From Oscillospiraceae bacterium (GTDB lineage Bacteria; Bacillota; Clostridia; Oscillospirales; Oscillospiraceae): a stretch of 40,348 bases of DNA. A model generated the notes under the pieces. It did not search any database. It saw only the letters and a list, made by a program, of their open reading frames with translations, and was not told the DNA's origin. Position 1 is the first letter of the stretch. Every line of letters starts with the position of its first letter. Positions 15,665 to 23,338 of the stretch are shown here, piece after piece. The position numbers and the translations under genes were made by a program. The stretch covers positions 1 to 40,348 of the forward strand of contig JAFRIV010000002.1 in the NCBI GenBank assembly GCA_017432615.1, read 5' to 3'.

Positions 15665-17812
15665 ATGCAGCCGCTGAATGCCTGTTGGATGACCATCCCT
15701 CAATGGCCGAAAGCCCCGGTACGCAATGTCTTCCACCGGGAACAGGAACCGATGCCGGTGCCCGATGACCGTCTTCCGAAAAATGTTCATGTGCTGGTCC
15801 GCGCTGTTCTGGATCTGCCGGCCGGGCCCTGCTCCCTGTACCTGAGCGCCGATGATTACTATCATGCCCGTCTGGACGGTTGCTGGCTGGGCTGCGGCCC
15901 GGCACCCGGATATCCTTCCCGGTATTATTATCAGCGTTATTCGGCGGAAGGCGGACGGCGGGCAGTCCTGAGCCTGCATATCTACTATCAGGGGCTGATC
16001 AACCGTGTGTGGAACAGCGGAGACGGGCGCTTCGGGTTCTTCCTTCGGGTGGAATCTCCCGCCGGTGAAGTTCTCCCCGTCTCCCTGCGCTGCTCCCTTT
16101 GCCATGCCTATTCCGGGGAAACGACGGGATATGATACCCAGTTTCTGGAGGACTTCGACAGCCGTCTCTGGCCGGAGGGCTGGGAGCTGCCGGCATTTGA
16201 CGATTCCGGCTGGGAGGCTCCTGTCCGTGCCGAATGGGCAGATTACAGGATGCTTCCGCAGCCGATCGAAAACCTGCAGTGGGAATCCCTGCTGCCGGTG
16301 TCTGTCCGAAAAGCCGGAGAAGGCATCCTTCTCGATTTCGGCCGGGAGCTTGCCGGGATGCTTTGCGTTCAGGCTGTCGGGGCGGCCGGGCAGCGGGTAA
16401 CGCTTCGTTTCGGCGAGGAACTGGAAGACGAGACCCATGTCCGCTTCCGGATGCGCTGCAATTGCCGCTATGAGGAGCATTGGACGCTCCGCGACGGATG
16501 CTCTGCCCTCCACCCGTTTGACTACAAGGCCTTCCGCTACGCCTATCTCCTGCCGGACAGCGGCGTCACCATCACAGACTGCAGGGTCCGGGCCCGCCAC
16601 TATCCGATGGAAGAAGAAAAATGCACGCTTCATGCCCGGCAGGATGAGCTCGGGGCTGTTTTCCGGATCTGCAAAAACGCCGTCCGATGGGGGACGCAGG
16701 AGAGCTACCTGGACTGCCCCGGCAGGGAGAAGGGGCAATACATCGGCGATTGCGTCATAACCGCCCGCAGTCAGGTCTGGCTCACCGGGAGCACCCGACT
16801 GCTCCGGAAAAGCATCGGAGATTTCACGGAATCGCTCCGCGTGTCCCCCGGCATGATGGCAGTCGCTCCCGGATCGCTGATGCAGGAAATTGCCGATTAT
16901 TCCCTGCTCTTTCCGCTGCTTCCGCTGACGGATTATGAATTTACCGGCGACAGATCCTTCCTGAAAACCTGTTATCCGGCCGTAGTCTCCGTCATCGACG
17001 CTTTTTCCGCCTACGCCCGAAACGACGGCCTGCTGGAGGATGTCTCGATGCAGTGGAATCTGGTAGACTGGCCCGAAAATTATCGGGACCACTATGATTT
17101 TCCCCTGACCCGCCCCGTCGTCGGTCACGGCTGCCACAATGTTATCAATGCCCTGTGGTATGAAGCCGTCCTCTCCCTCGAACGGATAGAGGCCATCCTC
17201 GGCCTGCCTGTCGGTAATCGTTCCGTTCTGATCGCGGCATCCTACCGAAAAGCCTTTTTCCGGGAAGGGCAGGCTCTGTTTGCGGACAGCGAGACGAGCA
17301 GTCACTGCTCGCTGCACGCCAATCTCTATGCAGCCTGTTTCGGCCTTCTGCCGGACTCATCCGCCGATCCGTACGAGGCGCTGGTGCTGGATCCCGGCAG
17401 GATCTGCGGTGTTATGCCCGCCTATTTTCTGCTGAAAAGCCTTGCCCGCCTGGGAAAGCGTCGGACGCTTTACCGGCTGCTCACCCGCTCAGATCCCTAC
17501 GGCTGGCGAAATATGCTCCGGGAAGGGGCAACCGCCTGTTTTGAGGCCTGGGGAAAGGAACAGAAGTGGAACACCAGCTTGTGCCATCCCTGGGCAAGCG
17601 GGCCTGTCTCCCTGATCATCGAAGAGCTGGCAGGATTTCATCCCGACCCGGATACAGAGAGCGGTTTCCGTTTTGAACCCGATCCCGTCTGTTCGGCGAT
17701 CCTGCAGGATTTTCATCTGAAAGTGCCCTTTCGCGGGAATCAATACAGGATTACAAAAAACAGGAACGGTGTTTTGGACATAGAAAGGATGTGCACGAAT
17801 GCTGACCCCTAA
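15665..17812 (+). CDS. GH78-like alpha-L-rhamnosidase
   Basis: This 715-residue protein resembles the alpha-L-rhamnosidase family. N-terminal beta-sandwich segments (YLSADDYYHARLDGCWLGCG; later LLDFGRELAGM, ITLRFGEEL-like) precede an alpha/alpha barrel. The barrel carries ESYLDCPGREKGQYIGD (about 345-362), which matches the DCPxR...GD acid-catalyst motif, and EAWGKEQKWNTSLCHPWASG (about 625-645), which matches the second conserved region. No signal peptide is visible, so it would act in the cytoplasm on imported oligosaccharides. GGAGG lies before the ATG. It overlaps the beta-glucuronidase gene by 14 bases, implying coupled expression and perhaps a shared rhamnose-glucuronate substrate. Divergence from the canonical motif leaves another alpha-linked deoxysugar possible. 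Confidence 0.78.
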   Translation: MQPLNACWMTIPQWPKAPVRNVFHREQEPMPVPDDRLPKNVHVLVRAVLDLPAGPCSLYLSADDYYHARLDGCWLGCGPAPGYPSRYYYQRYSAEGGRRAVLSLHIYYQGLINRVWNSGDGRFGFFLRVESPAGEVLPVSLRCSLCHAYSGETTGYDTQFLEDFDSRLWPEGWELPAFDDSGWEAPVRAEWADYRMLPQPIENLQWESLLPVSVRKAGEGILLDFGRELAGMLCVQAVGAAGQRVTLRFGEELEDETHVRFRMRCNCRYEEHWTLRDGCSALHPFDYKAFRYAYLLPDSGVTITDCRVRARHYPMEEEKCTLHARQDELGAVFRICKNAVRWGTQESYLDCPGREKGQYIGDCVITARSQVWLTGSTRLLRKSIGDFTESLRVSPGMMAVAPGSLMQEIADYSLLFPLLPLTDYEFTGDRSFLKTCYPAVVSVIDAFSAYARNDGLLEDVSMQWNLVDWPENYRDHYDFPLTRPVVGHGCHNVINALWYEAVLSLERIEAILGLPVGNRSVLIAASYRKAFFREGQALFADSETSSHCSLHANLYAACFGLLPDSSADPYEALVLDPGRICGVMPAYFLLKSLARLGKRRTLYRLLTRSDPYGWRNMLREGATACFEAWGKEQKWNTSLCHPWASGPVSLIIEELAGFHPDPDTESGFRFEPDPVCSAILQDFHLKVPFRGNQYRITKNRNGVLDIERMCTNADP

Positions 17813-19589
17813 AATGAATGAAGCCCGATGCGTTACAGAGCTGAACGGTATCTGGGACTTTGCGCTCTCAGGACCTGAACGCTTTGAGGAAAAGTGGATG
17901 CGAGAAAAGCTGGAAGACCCCATGCCGATCGCCGTCCCCGCCTCGTATAACGACCAGAAAGACGATATCAACCTCCGGTCGCACTACGGCTGGGTCATCT
18001 ACCAGAAGACGTTTTTTGCGCCTCCCTGCGCCGGCCGGCGGCTGTTTCTGCGCTTCGCCGCCGTTACGCACGCAGCCGTCGTCTATTTGAACGGCGAGCT
18101 GCTGGGCAGCCACAAAGGCGGTTTTCTTCCTTTTGAATTTGAGCTTACCGGAAAGGTGCGCTCCGGCGGGAACCTGCTTTGCGTCGCCGTGGATAATCGG
18201 GTAGACTTCTCCACCCTGCCTGTCGGCAACGAGAACAGCATTGCCTTCTTCGGGTCCGATAATCCCGGCGTTCCCTCGGTTGAACTGGCAAAGAAACGAT
18301 GCCGCCCCCAGAACAGGCCCAATTTTGATTTTTTCAACTATTGCGGCATTACAAGGCCCGTCAAGCTGTACACCACCCCGGAAAACTATATAGCCGATCT
18401 GACGCTCGTGCCCGGTCTGGACGGCGAGACCGGAACGGTGACTTTTGCGGTTGAAACGGTCGGCACAGGCACGGTGTCGCTGCAGATCCTGGACCGCACC
18501 GGGGCGATCGCGGCGGAAGCGGAGGGCCCCTCCGGCTGTATTTCTGTCCCGCATGCGCAGGTCTGGGAACCCGGGCATCCCTATCTGTATCGTGCAAGAG
18601 TATGTTACGGAGAGGACGTTTACGAGCAGCCCTTCGGAATCCGGACGGTGGAAGTGCGCGGGACACAGTTTTTGCTGAACGGAAAGCCGCTTTACTTCAA
18701 GGGCTTCGGCAAGCATGAGGACAGTTATTTCCGCGGCAGAGGGATGGATGAGTGCCTCAACGTGAAGGACGTCTCCCTGATCCACTGGCTGAACGCCAAT
18801 TCCTTCCGCACCAGCCACTACCCCTATGCCGAAGAAATGTACGACCTGTGCGACCGCGAGGGGATCCTCATCATCGATGAAGTCCCGGCGGTCGGCATCA
18901 ACTGCGGCGGAGTGCAGAACCCTTATGAGGTCATGTCGATCCGTGCCCATCACCGGGAGGTGATCCGGGATATGATCGCCAGGGACAAAAATCACCCCAG
19001 CGTGGTGATGTGGTCCCTCGCCAACGAACCGGACACCGAGCATTTTCCGCAGGCGGCCTATGACTACTTCTATCCGCTCTATGAACTTGCCCATGCCTGT
19101 GATCCGCAGGATCGCCCTGTCACGCTGGTCTGCTGTCAGAATAACTATCTGCGGGATATCATCACCCGGGCCATGGATGTCTGCTGCCTGAACCGCTATT
19201 ACGGCTGGTACAATCTCAGCGGTGACCTGGATGCGGCCTGCGATGCGCTGAATACGGAACTGGATTTCTGGGAGACGGTCGGAAAGCCGGTGATGTTCAC
19301 CGAATACGGGGCGGACACTTACCCCGGCATTCACAATATCAACGGCGAAATGTTCAGTGAGGAATACCAGACGGAATTCTTCCGCCGGACAAATGACGAA
19401 TTTGATAAACGGAGCTTCTTCATCGGCGAGCAGATCTGGAACTTTGCCGACTTTTCCACCGTTCAGGGGCCCATGCGCGTGGACGGAAACCGGAAAGGGA
19501 TCCTCACCCGTGACCGCCGCCCCAAACTGGCCGCCCATTATTTCCGTCAGCGCTGGGGAAATATCCCGGACTTCTTTTATAAGCAATGA
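17799..19589 (+). CDS. uidA: GH2 beta-glucuronidase
   Basis: This 596-residue cytoplasmic enzyme hydrolyses beta-D-glucuronides. It has the sugar-binding jelly roll, immunoglobulin-like domain and TIM barrel of GH2. Glu410 in NEPDTEHF is the acid/base and Glu502 in FTEYGAD the nucleophile. The NxK motif that recognises the glucuronate carboxylate is present (Asn564 and Lys566 in GNRKGILTRDR), which separates it from beta-galactosidases. Compared with the E. coli enzyme, the active-site loop after IDEVPAVG is about a dozen residues shorter, placing it among enzymes lacking a long Loop 1. There is no signal peptide. AAAGGATG precedes ATG 17799, inside the end of the previous gene. It is the last gene of the operon, before a series of hairpins. 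Confidence 0.93.
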   Translation: MLTPKMNEARCVTELNGIWDFALSGPERFEEKWMREKLEDPMPIAVPASYNDQKDDINLRSHYGWVIYQKTFFAPPCAGRRLFLRFAAVTHAAVVYLNGELLGSHKGGFLPFEFELTGKVRSGGNLLCVAVDNRVDFSTLPVGNENSIAFFGSDNPGVPSVELAKKRCRPQNRPNFDFFNYCGITRPVKLYTTPENYIADLTLVPGLDGETGTVTFAVETVGTGTVSLQILDRTGAIAAEAEGPSGCISVPHAQVWEPGHPYLYRARVCYGEDVYEQPFGIRTVEVRGTQFLLNGKPLYFKGFGKHEDSYFRGRGMDECLNVKDVSLIHWLNANSFRTSHYPYAEEMYDLCDREGILIIDEVPAVGINCGGVQNPYEVMSIRAHHREVIRDMIARDKNHPSVVMWSLANEPDTEHFPQAAYDYFYPLYELAHACDPQDRPVTLVCCQNNYLRDIITRAMDVCCLNRYYGWYNLSGDLDAACDALNTELDFWETVGKPVMFTEYGADTYPGIHNINGEMFSEEYQTEFFRRTNDEFDKRSFFIGEQIWNFADFSTVQGPMRVDGNRKGILTRDRRPKLAAHYFRQRWGNIPDFFYKQ

Positions 19590-19627
19590 GCAGTCTTTTC
19601 CGCAGCTTTCGCTGCGAAACAGACTGC
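19590..19627 (+). repeat. Two-part stem-loop immediately after uidA
   Basis: GCAGTCT (19590-19596) pairs with AGACTGC (19621-19627), enclosing CGCAGC (19601-19606) paired with GCTGCG (19611-19616). It starts at the base after the uidA stop, and its last two bases are shared with the next inverted repeat. Confidence 0.65.
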
Positions 19628-19671
19628 AGACCTTATCCTTTTAAAGCATCCGGTAAAAGGATAAGGTCTGC
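19626..19671. repeat. Perfect 17-bp inverted repeat downstream of uidA
   Basis: The two arms (19626-19642 and 19655-19671; GCAGACCTTATCCTTTT and its exact complement) are separated by 12 bases. No T-run follows on either strand, so this is not a simple terminator. Confidence 0.8.
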
Positions 19672-19689
19672 ACAAAATCGATCTTCCGG

Positions 19690-19718
19690 CCGAAAGCATT
19701 ATGCTTTCGGTCTTTTTT
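19690..19718 (+). terminator. Rho-independent terminator of the uronate operon
   Basis: CCGAAAGCAT (19690-19699) and ATGCTTTCGG (19701-19710) form a stem followed by TCTTTTTT. It ends plus-strand transcription from the uidA operon and overlaps the last codons of the convergent yvcK gene. Confidence 0.88.
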
Positions 19719-20700
19719 CATCGGTAAACTGCGGGGTAAGCCTGAGGTTGCTGCGCTCCATCAGATAGGAGAAGATCAGAAATGCCGTTTTCAGCGCATC
19801 ATGCCGGATCTTTCCGTCGTCAATGCAGAAAACATCGTCTTCAATGATCTCGGCATTTTCCTTCTCTACCGCCGCGCGGTCGAGCTGCACTACGGTTTTA
19901 TTTTCCGTGACAAGATAGCGTTTTCTCACACTGTCGTCGATCTGTGAGTTGTTGGCCAGCACGATGTCTACCTTGCGCCTGCCCAGATACTGGTTGAGCA
20001 CCTGCAGGTGGTCGCTGACGTTGTAATGATCCGTCTCTCCCGGCTGCGTCACAAGATTGCACACGTACAGGATCGGGGCGCGTGACCGGCCGATGGCTTC
20101 CACAATATCCTCCACGATCAGATGGGGCAGGATGCTGGTATACAGGCTGCCGGAGCTGAAGATGATCAGATCGGCGTCCTCAATTTTTTCCACGATCTCC
20201 TTTGCGGCGTGGATCTCGTGGTCATAACTCAGCTTTTCAATGCTTTTTACATTGCGGCTGACCTCTTCTTCCCCGTAAAAATCGCGCTGGTGGTCCTTTG
20301 ATTTCCCTACCAGCTCCACCACGTCTTCCGTCAGAGGAAGCACCGTGCCGTTGATATTCAGCAGGCGGCACATATACCGCGTGGCTTCCGTCAGGTTTCC
20401 TTTCAGGTCGATCAGCGCCGCCAGCATAATGTTCCGTACCGGGTGATTTTTCAGGCTTCCGTCTTTTGAAAACCGGTAACGCAGCAGGCGGATAAAGTCC
20501 TCATCTGCATTGGCCATGGAGATCAGGACCTTCCCGACATCCCCGACGGCCGGAATATCCAGCTCTTTTTTCAGCACGCCGGTGCTGCTGCCGTTATCAC
20601 TCACGGTGATGACAGTCGTCACATCCAGGGGGAAAAGCTTCAATCCGGAAAGCAGGCACGAAAGCCCCGTCCCTCCGCCGAATACCACAACGTGATGCAT
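19699..20700 (-). CDS. yvcK: YvcK/CofD-like gluconeogenesis factor
   Basis: This 333-residue protein belongs to the YvcK family, cytoplasmic UDP-sugar-binding proteins needed for growth on gluconeogenic carbon sources and for cell-envelope homeostasis in Bacillus. The nucleotide-binding start VVVFGGGTGLSCLLSGLK (Gly8-Ser14), VITVSDNGSSTGVLKKEL, and HPVRNIMLAALIDLKGNL are all clear family signatures. AAGGAG lies about 10 bases before the ATG. It is usually found with rapZ and whiA; here it is the last gene of an ABC sugar-importer operon, 37 bases after the permease stop. That link suggests coupling of sugar import to central carbon and envelope balance, or that this is a second YvcK copy. Confidence 0.9.
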   Translation of the reverse strand: MHHVVVFGGGTGLSCLLSGLKLFPLDVTTVITVSDNGSSTGVLKKELDIPAVGDVGKVLISMANADEDFIRLLRYRFSKDGSLKNHPVRNIMLAALIDLKGNLTEATRYMCRLLNINGTVLPLTEDVVELVGKSKDHQRDFYGEEEVSRNVKSIEKLSYDHEIHAAKEIVEKIEDADLIIFSSGSLYTSILPHLIVEDIVEAIGRSRAPILYVCNLVTQPGETDHYNVSDHLQVLNQYLGRRKVDIVLANNSQIDDSVRKRYLVTENKTVVQLDRAAVEKENAEIIEDDVFCIDDGKIRHDALKTAFLIFSYLMERSNLRLTPQFTDEKRPKA

Positions 20701-20737
20701 TGCTTTTTCTCCTTCTTTCTTTTCTTTCCTTTTCTCT

Positions 20738-22330
20738 TTATCCTTTTACGCCGCCGGATGTCAGCCCGGACACCAGATGTTTCTCGATGCACATGAACAG
20801 GATCACGACCGGGATCGTTGCCAGCAGCGAGGCCGCAAACAGATACTGCCATTCGATCATATTAAAGGAGGAAAACTGCGTGATCCCTACCGTGATCGGC
20901 CGGTTGCCGGCGGTAGAGATCAGCACCGTGGAGATCGTGTACTCATTCCAGGCATTGATGAAGATAAAGATCAGCGTCGTCACGATACCCGGAGCCGCCA
21001 TCGGCAGCAGCACCCGCAGCAGGCTCTGCACGGTATTGCATCCGTCGATCTTTGCCGCCTGCTCCATCTCCGGGGAGATCGAAACAAACGTGCCCCGCAG
21101 CAGCCAGATCGCAAACGCCTGGTTAAATGCCGCGTTGATAAACATCAATCCCAGAATGCTGTCATTGAGTTTCAGCGTACTCATCAGCTGCACGATGCCG
21201 ATCAGCAGCACCACGGGGGAGAACATCTGGCTCATGATCACAAAGCCGAGAAATGCATTCTTCCCCTTGAAATTCATCCTGGCCATGGCATATGCCGCCG
21301 GAATGCCGCACAGCATGGCAATCAGTGTGGCGCCGCCGGCGATCATCGCGGAGTTGAGCAGATACCGCGGCACGCCTCGTTTTACAATATCCGTCAGATT
21401 GCTCCACACCCATTTTGTAGGCAGCAGATGCAGAAAATACATATCATTCGTCTCTGCATTGGACCGGAAAGCCGACACCAGCATCACATAGTAAGGATAC
21501 AGGAAAACAACGCTCACCAAAAGGACAAACGCATAAAGCAGACCGCGGAGAAGTGTATTGCCGATCGTTCCGTGCCTCAGCTGGACGGCTGCCAGCACCA
21601 TGGCAAAAAGCGGGATCATCGTGAGCCAGAATGCCGGTGTATTCCGAAAAGTCAGCCCCTTCAATGCGCCGGAGGGATCTGTCCCCGCCGCATTGCCGAA
21701 CAGATAGTCCCCCACCTTCCGGTAAAAAGCTTCCGCTCCCTCTGTTACCGTCCCTGCGCTGTAAAGGCCCAGCTTTCTGGAGAAGATCACCGTATTGCTC
21801 ATTACAAACACCGGCACCAGCAGCAGGGCGATCAGGGCAAATAGGCCGGCAGCGCTCCGCAGGATCTTCTCCCGTGGTCCCAGATAGCGCGGCAGCTCAC
21901 CCATGCTGCCGAGTACGCCCGCCGCCGCACACGCGACGGAAAGCAGCACACAGCTGAGAAGCACCGTCAAAATGACCGACGACGGCAGCCCCGTTCCCAG
22001 AAAACTCCACCCGTTCTTTTCCAGTTCCTGGCTGATGGAAAACGTCACAAGGGAAGACGTCTCGCCCTTGGAGTTGGTGCGTTCCGTCACCGTTTCGCTG
22101 ACTGCCACATCAAACCCTTTTGTACGGTATTCCTCCGCCACCGTGTCGACTTCTGCCCGTGCGGCAAGATATTTTTCATCCCCTACCGCAGTATTTGCCG
22201 ATTTTTTGGTATAGATCCCCGCACGGAAGACCGTGCAGGTCAGAGAAAGCAGCACACACACGGCCACGGCTGCTGCGATCAGAAGCCGCAGTGCCGTCCT
22301 GTTCCTGCTGCGGGTCACATCCGGCGTCAT
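20738..22330 (-). CDS. Sugar ABC permease (MalG type) with extra N-terminal membrane region
   Basis: The C-terminal 270 or so residues form a normal MalG-type permease: six helices, EAA loop MEQAAKIDGCNTVQSLLRVL and a C-terminus ending in EKHLVSGLTSGGVKG. In front of it are about 250 additional residues with four hydrophobic segments (LRLLIAAAVAVCVLLSL; SVILTVLLSCVLLSVACAAA; AAGLFALIALLLVPVFVM; FWLTMIPLFAMVLAAVQL) and an extracellular loop of about 90 residues after the first helix. MalG-type subunits are normally near 280 residues; this one is 530. I set the start at ATG 22330 because AAGGAGG lies just upstream and the codon overlaps the preceding gene's stop (ATGA). The function of the extension is unknown. 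Confidence 0.87.
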   Translation of the reverse strand: MTPDVTRSRNRTALRLLIAAAVAVCVLLSLTCTVFRAGIYTKKSANTAVGDEKYLAARAEVDTVAEEYRTKGFDVAVSETVTERTNSKGETSSLVTFSISQELEKNGWSFLGTGLPSSVILTVLLSCVLLSVACAAAGVLGSMGELPRYLGPREKILRSAAGLFALIALLLVPVFVMSNTVIFSRKLGLYSAGTVTEGAEAFYRKVGDYLFGNAAGTDPSGALKGLTFRNTPAFWLTMIPLFAMVLAAVQLRHGTIGNTLLRGLLYAFVLLVSVVFLYPYYVMLVSAFRSNAETNDMYFLHLLPTKWVWSNLTDIVKRGVPRYLLNSAMIAGGATLIAMLCGIPAAYAMARMNFKGKNAFLGFVIMSQMFSPVVLLIGIVQLMSTLKLNDSILGLMFINAAFNQAFAIWLLRGTFVSISPEMEQAAKIDGCNTVQSLLRVLLPMAAPGIVTTLIFIFINAWNEYTISTVLISTAGNRPITVGITQFSSFNMIEWQYLFAASLLATIPVVILFMCIEKHLVSGLTSGGVKG

Positions 22331-23214
22331 GTGTCGTCCTCCTTCCTCATCACCGTAATCATATAGATTCCGGCGCAGATACAAAGGATCACAAAACCGA
22401 TTACCGAAAGTGCCGTAGCGGGGCCTTTCTTCCGGTCATAAAAGTTCAGCATGTACAGATAGGTGATCAGCGTGTCCGTTTTATTGGCGGGTGCGCCTTT
22501 CGTCATCGTGTAGATGATCGGAAAAGAGTTGAACACATAGATAATATTGAGAACGGTGCTCACTGTCAGGGAAGGTCTTACAAGCGGCAGCGTGATCTTC
22601 CAAAGTTTTGCCCAGCCGCCCGCGCCGTCCACCGTTGCCGCCTCGTAAAGCGTTCCGTCGATCGACTGCAGCCCGGACAGCACACAGAAAGTAACAAACG
22701 GAATGGTCACAAAAATGCCGACCCAACACTCCCAGATAAACTCCACCTGATAACTTGAGCGCCAGTTGACAGCCTGTTTGATAATACCGAGATTCAACAG
22801 CACATTATTCAGATTGCCGTATTCATATTTGATGATATAATTCCAGACCGACGCCTGTATCACAAGAGACGTCGCCCACGGAAACACCACAATTGCCCTT
22901 GCAATTTTCCGTCCGTGGAATTTCTTGTTCAGCACCAGTGCCAGTGCAAAACCGATCAGTGTGGAAAGCCCGACGACGGACAATACCCACCAGAAGGTAT
23001 TGATCATCACCGTTTTAAACGCCGGCAGCCCGATAGCCTCTTTGAAGTTGCGAAAACCGATAAAGCCGCCTACGATACCTGATTTTGAGATCTCGCTGAA
23101 GGACAGCCGGAATACGATGGCAATCGGGAACACTACAAAGATCGCCATCAGCACGATGCTGGGCAGCAGCCACAGATAGGGTTCCCACCAGCGTTTGTTA
23201 TTCAGGGTATTCAC
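22327..23214 (-). CDS. Sugar ABC transporter permease (MalF/UgpA type)
   Basis: This 295-residue permease has six membrane helices, starting with YLWLLPSIVLMAIFVVFPIA, and an EAA loop YEAATVDGAGGWAKLWKITL around residues 190-210. It is the first permease of a second sugar importer and overlaps the next permease gene by 4 bases (ATGA), so the two are translationally coupled and likely equimolar. It lies 124 bases after the binding-protein gene, across a GC-rich hairpin. Again no ATPase gene is present. The substrate is unknown; the nearby N-acetylhexosamine genes make an amino-sugar glycan a reasonable guess only. Confidence 0.9.
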   Translation of the reverse strand: MNTLNNKRWWEPYLWLLPSIVLMAIFVVFPIAIVFRLSFSEISKSGIVGGFIGFRNFKEAIGLPAFKTVMINTFWWVLSVVGLSTLIGFALALVLNKKFHGRKIARAIVVFPWATSLVIQASVWNYIIKYEYGNLNNVLLNLGIIKQAVNWRSSYQVEFIWECWVGIFVTIPFVTFCVLSGLQSIDGTLYEAATVDGAGGWAKLWKITLPLVRPSLTVSTVLNIIYVFNSFPIIYTMTKGAPANKTDTLITYLYMLNFYDRKKGPATALSVIGFVILCICAGIYMITVMRKEDDT

Positions 23215-23270
23215 TTACTCCTGTCGCCTCCTTTGAAAAGAGGATAGAAAGCCGCTTTAAGAAAGAAAAC

Positions 23271-23294
23271 GGGCCCGGCCGTCTGACCGGGCCC
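23271..23294 (-). terminator. Intra-operon hairpin after the second binding-protein gene
   Basis: GGGCCCGG (23271-23278) pairs exactly with CCGGGCCC (23287-23294). On the minus strand it is followed by GTTTTCTTTCTT. It can act as a partial terminator that lowers permease expression relative to the binding protein. Confidence 0.7.
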
Positions 23295-23338
23295 TTAAAA
23301 AAGCCTTATAGTTCCGCCTGCTGCGGATCTTCAGTTGT

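Noticed and set aside
15587-17317. Minus-strand frame of 576 codons opposite the GH78-like gene
   Set aside because: Shadow of a high-GC gene; no motif, no ribosome site.
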